Source: a virus
Virus record (IMG/VR): IMGVR_UViG_3300005056_000021
Location: 1 to 28,707 of that record
DNA length: 28,707 nt
Reading direction: 5' to 3' (one strand)
In this document: piece after piece, positions 22,633 through 28,707 of the stretch
Layout: each line of letters opens with the position of its first letter
Position numbering within the stretch: position 1 is the first letter of the stretch
Made by a program: the position numbers and the translations under genes
The notes under the pieces: generated by a model
What the model was told of the DNA's origin: nothing
Seen by the model: only the letters and a program-made list of their open reading frames with translations
The model's database searches: none

Positions 22633-22657
22633 AAGCCTACCCATTAAGAGTAGGCTT
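22633..22657. repeat. Hairpin after the major capsid gene
   Basis: AAGCCTAC (22633-22640) and GTAGGCTT (22650-22657) are perfect 8-bp complementary arms with a 9-nt loop. It is 17 nt after the capsid tandem stop. On the minus strand no T-run follows (CCATTCTATTT), so it is not a strong terminator for the operon. mRNA stabilisation or processing after the capsid gene is plausible. Confidence 0.55.
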
Positions 22658-22673
22658 TATTATTTCTTAGCTA

Positions 22674-23762
22674 CTAGGTAGAGCTATTTAAGAAATGTTG
22701 GAAAGCAGCAGGACGAATCATTTCAACACCAGCGAAACGACCGTAACAGTTGATTTCAAATTCTAAACCTTTGTACTGTACAGGTAAGTGTACGTAAGGG
22801 AAAGGTTCACGAATACGTGCATTATCAGCACCAGATTTATAAACAGTGAAGCCACCAACTTGACCACCAGTAGGGTCAAATGTACCACCAACAGTAGCAG
22901 GGTAGATACCTTCAAGTTCGTTAACGTCTTTGATTTGAGACTCAGACTTGATGAACTTGTTGTTCTCTAAGAACCATTTCATGATAGACACTAATGGGAA
23001 CCCGTCAGAGATAGGCGTATTCTCTAAATACAATTTGTCTTCTACAGACATTAAGATTGTATCTGGACGGAATAACTTCTTAGTATCAATATAAACTTGA
23101 GCTAAGGCATCAGTTAAATCTTTAACTACTTCTGTACCAGTTTTAAGTCTCCACTGAGGGAAACCACCAGCACCATCAGCTAACTCAGTCTTCTGGATAG
23201 TAAGACAAGGAGCGCCAGTAGGTCCATCAAACAAACCGTTTAGCTTGTTAGCAGGGCTACCGAACCAGATGATTTGGTTTACTTTCTCTTCATAAGAACG
23301 ACGAGTCGCTTCTGCCTTACGAGCTTCAAGAGGCATACCAGTTACTTTAGAAGCAGCTAGTTCTTGACGAGAGTAACCGAAAGCATTACCAAGAGTTTTA
23401 ACTTGGATTGAATACTCTTCACCCGAGATGTCGCCACGAGGCAAATCAGTTGCTTTACCAGCAATGATTGCAGTCTCGCCACGCTTATCGTAAGAACGGT
23501 AAGTGATAAGGTTAATACCTTCACCACCTTCTGTGTTCAAATCGAAACATACACGACCCATCAATTCTGGGTAAAGTACATCGTAGCTTTGAGCTTGGAT
23601 GAATTCAAGTTGACGTTGGAAGAAGATACCTTCATCATCAGTAGCGAATACGCCTTGATTGATAAGGTTCTCAACAGCATCATTGATTACGAAAGACACT
23701 GGCTCTGCACCTGCAATAGCAATGTTAGATTCGTCTACAGCAAAAGTTGTAACAGTTTTCAT
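22674..23762 (-). CDS. Major capsid protein (DUF2184)
   Basis: This 362-aa protein matches the DUF2184 capsid family. Landmarks are FFQRQLEFIQAQSYDVLYPEL, seen here as RQLEFIQAQSYDVLYPEL, then NLITYRSYDKRGETAII, GNAFGYSRQELAASKVTGMP, and FGSPANKLNGLFDGPTGAP, with a C-terminal VQYKGLEFEINCYGRFAGVE. These indicate an HK97 fold, with the E-loop region in the first half. The gene ends in a tandem TAG TAG stop. Hairpins flank it on both sides, as often seen for the most highly expressed virion gene. It lies after the cement-protein gene. Confidence 0.92.
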   Translation of the reverse strand: MKTVTTFAVDESNIAIAGAEPVSFVINDAVENLINQGVFATDDEGIFFQRQLEFIQAQSYDVLYPELMGRVCFDLNTEGGEGINLITYRSYDKRGETAIIAGKATDLPRGDISGEEYSIQVKTLGNAFGYSRQELAASKVTGMPLEARKAEATRRSYEEKVNQIIWFGSPANKLNGLFDGPTGAPCLTIQKTELADGAGGFPQWRLKTGTEVVKDLTDALAQVYIDTKKLFRPDTILMSVEDKLYLENTPISDGFPLVSIMKWFLENNKFIKSESQIKDVNELEGIYPATVGGTFDPTGGQVGGFTVYKSGADNARIREPFPYVHLPVQYKGLEFEINCYGRFAGVEMIRPAAFQHFLNSST

Positions 23763-23793
23763 TTATTTCTCACTTTAAATAATTTAATTACTT

Positions 23794-23812
23794 GGCTAAG
23801 TTATTCTTAGCC
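23794..23812. repeat. Hairpin before the major capsid gene
   Basis: GGCTAAG (23794-23800) and CTTAGCC (23806-23812) form a 7-bp stem with a 5-nt loop in the 70-nt gap between the cement-protein stop and the capsid start. On the minus strand the following sequence is AAGTAATTAAATTATTT, which is A/T-rich without a clean T-run. It may be a weak terminator or an mRNA-protecting 5' hairpin for the capsid message. Confidence 0.5.
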
Positions 23813-23832
23813 GTATGTTTGTTAAGTACTAA

Positions 23833-24336
23833 CTACTTGATGTCAATACGTACTTTGATAATATCGCCAGCAACGCCAGCTTCTTCTGCAACCACGTTAG
23901 TAGTAGCAACAATACCACCAGCAACAGCATCTTTAGAGAAAGCACCTGTAACTGTATCAACATGAAGAACCGCACCAGCAACAATAGCAACAGCACCGTC
24001 TAGTAAGATATATAAGTAACCTTCACGGATTAGTGATACAGAATCACCATCACCATATACCCAACCACCGTCACCAATTTTGGCAGGACGATTCTTAGAC
24101 TCATGGTTAAGTTCACGTTGAGAGATAGCGTATACATTAGCTGCACCACCAAGTTCCACGCCACGTTCAATAAGTGTACCAGTTACTTGACGTAAGATAG
24201 CTAGACCGTAGCCAGCTTCATCGACAGCAGTTGCGTTAGGTACTAAAATACCTGTTTGTACTACACGAGGTGCTGAATCAACTAAGTCACCAGCGTAACC
24301 GTTAGCAGTGTAGATTTCGAAAGTTTGAATAGGCAT
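23833..24336 (-). CDS. Capsid cement/decoration protein
   Basis: This 167-aa beta-rich protein fits the structural cement proteins that accompany DUF2184 capsids. It starts MPIQTFEIYTANGYAGDLVDS, has a Gly-rich centre (DGGWVYGDGDSVSLIREG) and ends in strands with alternating Val/Ala (GVAGDIIKVRIDI). A typical landmark is YGLAILRQV near residue 43. It lies between the protease/scaffold and capsid genes, the normal position. It is expected to bind the capsid surface after expansion. There is an AGGA 8 nt before the start. Confidence 0.75.
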   Translation of the reverse strand: MPIQTFEIYTANGYAGDLVDSAPRVVQTGILVPNATAVDEAGYGLAILRQVTGTLIERGVELGGAANVYAISQRELNHESKNRPAKIGDGGWVYGDGDSVSLIREGYLYILLDGAVAIVAGAVLHVDTVTGAFSKDAVAGGIVATTNVVAEEAGVAGDIIKVRIDIK

Positions 24337-24356
24337 TATAAATTTCCTGTAATTAA

Positions 24357-25487
24357 TTATTTAGATAAACTCTTTTGAGTTTCTTGCATTTTAAGGCGAG
24401 CTTTCTCTACTGGACTAACATAGGCTGCATCAACTGTTACGTGTGTAGTCTGTGTTTTAAGTAGTTTACTCATTGGTGTTTCACCCATAGCTTGGTCAAC
24501 TAGCATCTCGAACATAGCTTCGATGAATGCTTCGCTTTTCCCAGTTAGGTCTTTGCTAGGGTACTGGTCTTCAACAACCAGCTTCCTAATTTCTGCTACT
24601 GACTTGTCACCTAAGTCACGCATGTCAGCAATTAGTCGAGCATGTTCAATCGCATTACAGCGTTCAATCACACCTTCACTTGCAGCTACTTTAGCATCAG
24701 CTAACTCAACTTTCATTGACTCTACAGACAACTCAGCCTTCTCAGCATTAGCCATTAAGGTCTTGTTAAGTTCTTTCTGTACACCAAGTGAATCAGTCAA
24801 AGTAACTATTTGCTCTTGTGCATCAGTAAGTAAAGCTTCATCAACCATTACAGTTTTGTTAGCTTCTTCTTCTTCTTTTGCTGCATCTTGAATAACAAGA
24901 GCTTCATCAGAAATACGACAGCTTGAGCCAGCACGACCTTTAGCAACAATAGCAATATGATTTGCTCTAATGTTACGTTGGTATAACTTGCCATCAATTT
25001 CTTCAACATCACAAGTATAGCCAGCAGATAATTCCTGCGTACCTTCTTCTAATGTATCAATAGCTGCTTGGTCAGTTAGTACTAAGACACCACCAAGAGT
25101 ATCTTCATCACGAAGAGGCATACCTTCTAACGCACCAACTTGTAACTCTTTTGAGTTTACAGAAGTTACTTTGATAGCTTTGCCATTTGTATCTTTAGGG
25201 TGACCAATAGTTACTGGAGCGCTACGAAATGAATCCATAGAGTCTTGACAGAACACATCTTTCTCGTCACGATACACTGTGACAATTTTATCCGCAGCTA
25301 CATCAGTTAAGCCAAGTTGACCTGCTGTATATAATTGTGAACCTGTACGAGCAAACTTACATGGAACAATCATTTGACCTTGGTCATTAATAGTTCGGCT
25401 AGTAGGTACACTAATACGGTCTGTTAACTGAATGCCAATTATGGCTTCATCAATCAACAAGACATTACTTAGTTTTTGTTTTAACAT
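24357..25487 (-). CDS. Prohead protease with C-terminal scaffold (DUF2213)
   Basis: I start this gene at ATG 25487 (MLKQKLSNVLL, 376 aa), where GGAG stands 6 nt ahead; an in-frame ATG at 25517 lacks such a site. The N-terminal half shows the DUF2213 pattern with VTIGHPKDTNG (H96), VGALEGMPLRDEDTLGG, and QELSAGYTCDVEE (S154); H96 and S154 are likely catalytic. A central IAIVAKGRAGSSCRI closes the protease. From about residue 210 the protein is a long charged helix (QEQIVTLTDSLGVQKELNK), consistent with a fused scaffold. It overlaps the portal gene by 23 nt. It matures the capsid after assembly. Confidence 0.85.
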   Translation of the reverse strand: MLKQKLSNVLLIDEAIIGIQLTDRISVPTSRTINDQGQMIVPCKFARTGSQLYTAGQLGLTDVAADKIVTVYRDEKDVFCQDSMDSFRSAPVTIGHPKDTNGKAIKVTSVNSKELQVGALEGMPLRDEDTLGGVLVLTDQAAIDTLEEGTQELSAGYTCDVEEIDGKLYQRNIRANHIAIVAKGRAGSSCRISDEALVIQDAAKEEEEANKTVMVDEALLTDAQEQIVTLTDSLGVQKELNKTLMANAEKAELSVESMKVELADAKVAASEGVIERCNAIEHARLIADMRDLGDKSVAEIRKLVVEDQYPSKDLTGKSEAFIEAMFEMLVDQAMGETPMSKLLKTQTTHVTVDAAYVSPVEKARLKMQETQKSLSK

Positions 25488-26820
25488 TACTGTCTCCAGT
25501 TTGTTTATTAGGGTCATCGCCTACAGTTGCAGCTTTGTCTATACCGCTGTAGCTCTTGACTTCTTCTAAGCCAGACTCTCTAGATAATATTCCTGTCTCT
25601 ACCAATCGGCAAATACGTTCATCGTTATCTTTAAGTCTAGCTGCTTTCTGCGCTGCTGATTCTGGGAAGATACAATTCCAAGTATACTTGAAGTCTTCTT
25701 CTTTCAATTCAAAATGTGCAGCCAGTAAGGTATCAACGACACCTAATCGTGGTACGAATACATCTTTATGTAAACCTTGAAGAGTCTCAATGTAGTTTAC
25801 TAAATCAGATTCACCAGTAGCATTCATTCCATCAGGCGAAGCTGATAAGAATCTAGTAGCTGGTATAGATACAGATGCAGCAACCATCTTTAAGTATTCC
25901 CAAATCAAATCCTTAACTCCTGAGAGTTGAATCTTCTTTTGGTCAAATTCTTCTTCTGCATCTAAGATAGATACTCCGAAGACAGACTTAATACTTTTCC
26001 AATCAGTAAAGCGTTGTAGCATTGCTGCTGTGCCTTCATCCGACTGTAAGATATTTGCTAAGCCAGGAATCTTGACAACATCAGTGTTAGCTTCCTGTAC
26101 CATCTGTGCCGCAGCAAAGGAGGTAGTATGGAAATTATCAATCTGTTTAGTCAGAGGAATCAAGACACTGTCGCTGTACCACAAGTTACGTTGACGTTCG
26201 TAGATAGGTAACTCAGTACCTTCAAAACGAATCAGTCTATCTTTGTGGATAGGGGTTGTGGTATTTACAAACTGGTAGTGGTCAGGCATACCAAACGTAA
26301 CACTCATTGGCTTCTGGTCTATCTCACCCAGAGTTACAATACGTGTACGGTCAACTACGTGCATAGAGCGCAAGCAGCCAGCCTTTAAATTTTTCCAGTT
26401 CACAGGTTTGTCAGTTGTACGACCATCATCAATGTCTAAGACAACGAAGCTAGTTCCATACAGTCGTGCCCACTTATATGCTTCACGGAATATTTTAGCA
26501 ACTTCAAATGCTTCATCAGCTTCTTTAGCTGAATCACTCTCAAAGCTACGCCATTCACGAGTCATATCTTGTGGTACTATTTGACATACCTTTTGACTTA
26601 GCCAGTCTTCTCGATAGCGTACACTCAGTTCTACATGGTCAAAGTTTCGACCTGAGTGATTCCATACGTTGTGACTTGCTTTGTCTTTTGCACCACCTAA
26701 CCCTGTTGCCAGATTAGACAGACCATCATATAGTGATTTAGTTATAGGGTTTTTATTAAACATAACTACATCTGCCCTTTGAGCATCAGTGATTACGCTT
26801 ACCCTTTTTTCTTCAATCAT
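25465..26820 (-). CDS. Portal protein (DUF1073 type)
   Basis: This 451-aa protein fits the DUF1073 portal family: NPITKSLYDGLSNLATGLGG, SVRYREDWLSQKVCQIVPQD with the following MTREWR (a hallmark of the family), FVVLDIDDGRTTDKPVNW, and SIPATRFLSASPDGMNATGE, then YIETLQGLHKDVFVPRLGV. It forms the dodecameric vertex ring through which DNA is packaged and leaves. Start 26820 has AGGA at 7 nt. Some DUF1073 proteins carry a fused anti-CBASS Acb1 phosphodiesterase domain; I see no such extension here. It is followed by the protease gene in a 23-nt overlap. Confidence 0.9.
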   Translation of the reverse strand: MIEEKRVSVITDAQRADVVMFNKNPITKSLYDGLSNLATGLGGAKDKASHNVWNHSGRNFDHVELSVRYREDWLSQKVCQIVPQDMTREWRSFESDSAKEADEAFEVAKIFREAYKWARLYGTSFVVLDIDDGRTTDKPVNWKNLKAGCLRSMHVVDRTRIVTLGEIDQKPMSVTFGMPDHYQFVNTTTPIHKDRLIRFEGTELPIYERQRNLWYSDSVLIPLTKQIDNFHTTSFAAAQMVQEANTDVVKIPGLANILQSDEGTAAMLQRFTDWKSIKSVFGVSILDAEEEFDQKKIQLSGVKDLIWEYLKMVAASVSIPATRFLSASPDGMNATGESDLVNYIETLQGLHKDVFVPRLGVVDTLLAAHFELKEEDFKYTWNCIFPESAAQKAARLKDNDERICRLVETGILSRESGLEEVKSYSGIDKAATVGDDPNKQTGDSNVKTKTK

Positions 26821-26917
26821 ATGTAGTCCTATTAGTTAAGTTGTTAAATTAGTGGTGTAAAGTTCATCTTCTTACCCTTATATTAGTTAATCTATTCTAC
26901 ACTTATTAAGTAGTTAT

Positions 26918-27232
26918 TCATATTGTAGCTTCTTCCACTTTAAACGCTGAATGATTAGCATGTAACCACTTCCCTTGCGCTCTACTTACTACAACTAGTT
27001 TACCTGTCCATAGAGCTTCTAGGTTAGCATCAACCAAAGCTGTTAGCTCATCAGTTGTTAACCCTTCTTGCTCAGGGTCATTAGTAGGGTTAAAACCTGC
27101 TAAGTACATATCAAGAGTTTCAGCATCTTCAAAGCCTATTGGCATAGCACCTGTTAACGATAACTTCTTATCGTAGTACAAAGCACCTTGGGTATCTTCT
27201 GTTACTGCTACTATGTAATAGTATTTGTTCAT
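26918..27232 (-). CDS. Hypothetical protein, 104 aa
   Basis: I do not recognise the family. It starts with a strand-rich MNKYYYIVAVTED and contains two short hydrophobic segments (YLAGFNP and LEALWTGKLVVVSR), without a transmembrane helix. It is acidic. The ATG overlaps the stop of the jelly-roll-like ORF as ATGA, so the two are translated together. The 97-nt gap to the portal gene holds no ORF. Its position near the head module suggests a late gene; nothing more specific is justified. Confidence 0.6.
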   Translation of the reverse strand: MNKYYYIVAVTEDTQGALYYDKKLSLTGAMPIGFEDAETLDMYLAGFNPTNDPEQEGLTTDELTALVDANLEALWTGKLVVVSRAQGKWLHANHSAFKVEEATI

Positions 27233-27591
27233 GGTGCAATCTCCAAGATTCTCTTAACACTTACGTTATCAATCGAACCGTCAAAGCCATTAGTAAAATC
27301 ACCTCTTAGTATTGTGAATTGATTCCCTCCGCTATCAGTCAAGTTCTCTGTAAAAATACCGTTAGATGCTCGGACAGTACCTAACCCGCTACCGCTTTCA
27401 ATCCTAACAGACCCGCTGACATAGTTTAGTAACTCAAAAGTATTCCTGTACGCTGACCCTTCAGTAAGTGTATTACTGTTATCTGCTCTAGTATTAGTTG
27501 TTGCCACTGAATTCAATAACCCACCGCCTATACTCCAGCCAGTACCCTTAGTCCAATCGCTATCAGTATCAAACCCACCATTAACAACCAA
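27229..27591 (-). CDS. Orphan carbohydrate-binding-like jelly-roll domain
   Basis: The protein has the pattern of phage CBM-like jelly-roll domains: NGGFDTDSDWTKGTGWSIGG at the start, AYRNTFELLNYVSGSVRIES in the centre, and FDGSIDNVSVKRI at the end. Such domains normally sit inside tail-fibre or capsid-fibre proteins. The start is unclear: TTG 27591 lies immediately after GGAG with no spacing, and the open frame continues about 12 codons further (DDGWVGQELVV) without ATG or GTG. So this may be a TTG/ATA-started gene or a fragment of a longer fibre gene. It overlaps the next gene as ATGA. Confidence 0.6.
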   Translation of the reverse strand: MVVNGGFDTDSDWTKGTGWSIGGGLLNSVATTNTRADNSNTLTEGSAYRNTFELLNYVSGSVRIESGSGLGTVRASNGIFTENLTDSGGNQFTILRGDFTNGFDGSIDNVSVKRILEIAP

Positions 27592-27639
27592 CTCCTGACC
27601 TACCCAACCATCATCACTTATATTTTACCTTCTTGTTTA

Positions 27640-27960
27640 CTACTTGTTTGGTTTAGACCTTTCATCTAGTCTTGCAACTATCTTCCCTAGCTCTATTGTC
27701 GTCCTTGAGAGTTGCTTGTTTGTTTGACTCAAGCTTGAAAGCATCGTCACTACGGTAGCAGACTCTACTCTCAAAGTGCTTACCTCCGATGCTAAGGACT
27801 TTACCTCGACGCCAGATTGGCTAACATCTTTTTCAAGGTGTGTAATCCGCACTTCATGCCTATCAAGCATACCACTTTTATTATAACCCGCAGTACCAAG
27901 ACTGGTAACAAAAGCTATTACTAATCCAGATATAATAGTACTTTTATTTATATTAAACAT
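27640..27960 (-). CDS. Membrane-anchored coiled-coil protein
   Basis: This 106-aa protein has a short N-terminus, one hydrophobic segment (STIISGLVIAFVTSLGTAG, about residues 7-25), and a long coiled-coil from about 30 to 98 (ITHLEKDVSQSGVEVKSLAS). The layout of one N-terminal helix and a periplasmic or cytoplasmic coil resembles haemolysin XhlA-like proteins and phage inner-membrane spanins, so a role in lysis is possible. No Rz1-like partner and no endolysin are seen in the window. Start 27960 has purine-rich GGTGGAAG ahead. It ends in TAG. Confidence 0.6.
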   Translation of the reverse strand: MFNINKSTIISGLVIAFVTSLGTAGYNKSGMLDRHEVRITHLEKDVSQSGVEVKSLASEVSTLRVESATVVTMLSSLSQTNKQLSRTTIELGKIVARLDERSKPNK

Positions 27961-28016
27961 AGGCTTCCACCTTGTTCGTTTCTACTAACGTCCTTGTGCT
28001 TACTCGTCCCTATTAA

Positions 28017-28637
28017 TTATTTCAAGCTTTGAGCAATAGACATTTCAAGACCTATGTTCATATCATAGATAGTTAAAGTAGTTGTTTTATCCGCAGCTAC
28101 CCACATACTAAGTGTGTCACCCTCTTCAAGTCCATCAACAAAGCCACCACCACTTGTATTGGTTCTATCATCTTGAGCAGCCATTCTTGAGCCTGTTACT
28201 CTTTGACTAAAGTGTGTCAGTCCATCTGATGCCTTTACAATACCAAATATATAACCTACTGTGGTGGCTGTTGTGTCGCAAGACATATCAACCCAAGCAT
28301 GTGGAGTTCTGTAACTTCCTTCACCATCAGCACCTATAACAAGTGAGCCATTTACTACTGATAATTTACCACTAGAAGCTATTTCTGTTAATCCAATTAC
28401 TTTCGTATAACCATTATAGTTACCTCCTGATACTGGTTGTGGTGTGGTTGGTGGAGGTAGTAGTACATCTCCCACTCCCGTCAGTCCAATCTGAATAATG
28501 CCAGAATTAACTACTGTATTACCTATTGCTGCACGAGTTTGCATAGTAGTGATTATTGAGGCAATAGAAGTTCCATCACCAACATCACCTTTTGGTCCTT
28601 GAAGACCTCTTTCAATTACTTGAATTATATCGGTCAT
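28017..28637 (-). CDS. Virion protein with short collagen-like motif
   Basis: This 206-aa protein begins with a collagen-type segment (GLQGPKGDVGDG at residues 11-22), followed by a helical stretch, a flexible Pro/Thr-rich linker (PPPTTPQPVSGG), and a beta-rich C-terminal domain rich in Gly and Thr (GEGSYRTPHAWVDMSCDT). This build is typical of small head- or tail-fibre proteins. AAGGAG lies 8 nt ahead of ATG 28637, and the ATG overlaps the stop of the upstream partial gene as ATGA. It is probably exposed on the virion; what it binds is unknown. Confidence 0.65.
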   Translation of the reverse strand: MTDIIQVIERGLQGPKGDVGDGTSIASIITTMQTRAAIGNTVVNSGIIQIGLTGVGDVLLPPPTTPQPVSGGNYNGYTKVIGLTEIASSGKLSVVNGSLVIGADGEGSYRTPHAWVDMSCDTTATTVGYIFGIVKASDGLTHFSQRVTGSRMAAQDDRTNTSGGGFVDGLEEGDTLSMWVAADKTTTLTIYDMNIGLEMSIAQSLK

Positions 28638-28707
28638 TCTACCTTCTCCTTAGTTAAATTTATTGAACCACAAAATCTAGTTTGCTTAGGTGAAGGTAGA
28701 CCTGCTG
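28634..28707 (-). CDS. C-terminal end of an unidentified gene
   Basis: The reading frame from 28705 (AGLPSPKQTRFCGSINLTKE, then KVE and TGA) is the only one of the three minus frames that runs open to an ATGA overlap with the next gene. Only 23 residues are visible, too few to name the family. Confidence 0.5.
   Translation of the reverse strand, partial: AGLPSPKQTRFCGSINLTKEKVE

Noticed and set aside
25465-26820. Possible Acb1 anti-CBASS domain in the DUF1073 protein
   Set aside because: The portal has ordinary length and I see no paired H-x-T/S phosphodiesterase motifs.
26900-26935. Minus-strand ATGAATAACTACTTAATAAG upstream of the portal, loosely like the left half of elements A-C
   Set aside because: The conserved CTAGGTAG core is absent, so it does not belong to the repeat family.

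Overview
The window is part of the genome of a lytic-type, contractile-tailed bacteriophage (myovirus morphology). Every gene I can support lies on the minus strand, so the functional order runs from high to low coordinates. The DNA is AT-rich, genes are packed with 1-4 nt stop/start overlaps and purine-rich ribosome binding sites, and there is no bacterial housekeeping gene. The morphogenesis set (DUF1073 portal, DUF2213 protease/scaffold, DUF2184 capsid, DUF4054 connector, DUF3383 sheath, DUF3277 tube) is of a type known from myophages of Gram-negative bacteria. The host cannot be read from the sequence.

Right side to left side: 28707-26918 holds small genes (end of an unidentified gene, a collagen-motif protein, a membrane-anchored coiled coil, an orphan jelly-roll-like domain, an unknown). 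26820-21069 is the head and neck module: portal, protease/scaffold, cement protein, major capsid protein, small accessory protein, head-tail connector, head-closure candidate, tail terminator. 21059-14397 is the tail shaft: sheath, tube, a Rho-independent terminator, a chaperone pair that looks joined by a -1 frameshift at T_TTT_TTC, and a 1335-aa tape measure protein. 14395-9231 is the baseplate: hub, Dit-like protein, metal-tipped spike, gp25-like wedge, gpJ-like wedge and gpI/DUF2612 protein. 9228-5181 is the host-recognition region: a fibre with a duplicated C-terminal domain and two paralogous cassettes (beta-propeller-like protein plus a 100-aa partner), the second partner broken by a one-base deletion in a G run.

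5180-1 is the non-structural side: a gene-poor AT-rich stretch, a 28-aa hydrophobic leader peptide, a compact 700-aa T7-like single-subunit RNA polymerase, a 1-kb gene-free region with three near-identical promoter-like elements on the minus strand (a fourth lies at 710-736), a 105-aa unknown gene, a small zinc-ribbon ORF interrupted by an in-frame amber codon, a 22-bp inverted repeat, and the start of a RadC-like JAB-domain gene that runs off the left edge.

The two most notable points are (1) a complete YqaJ/lambda-exonuclease-type nuclease domain embedded in the tape measure protein, a virion protein expected to enter the host cell with the DNA, and (2) a single-subunit RNA polymerase in a contractile-tailed phage, next to a family of repeated elements that are good candidates for its promoters.
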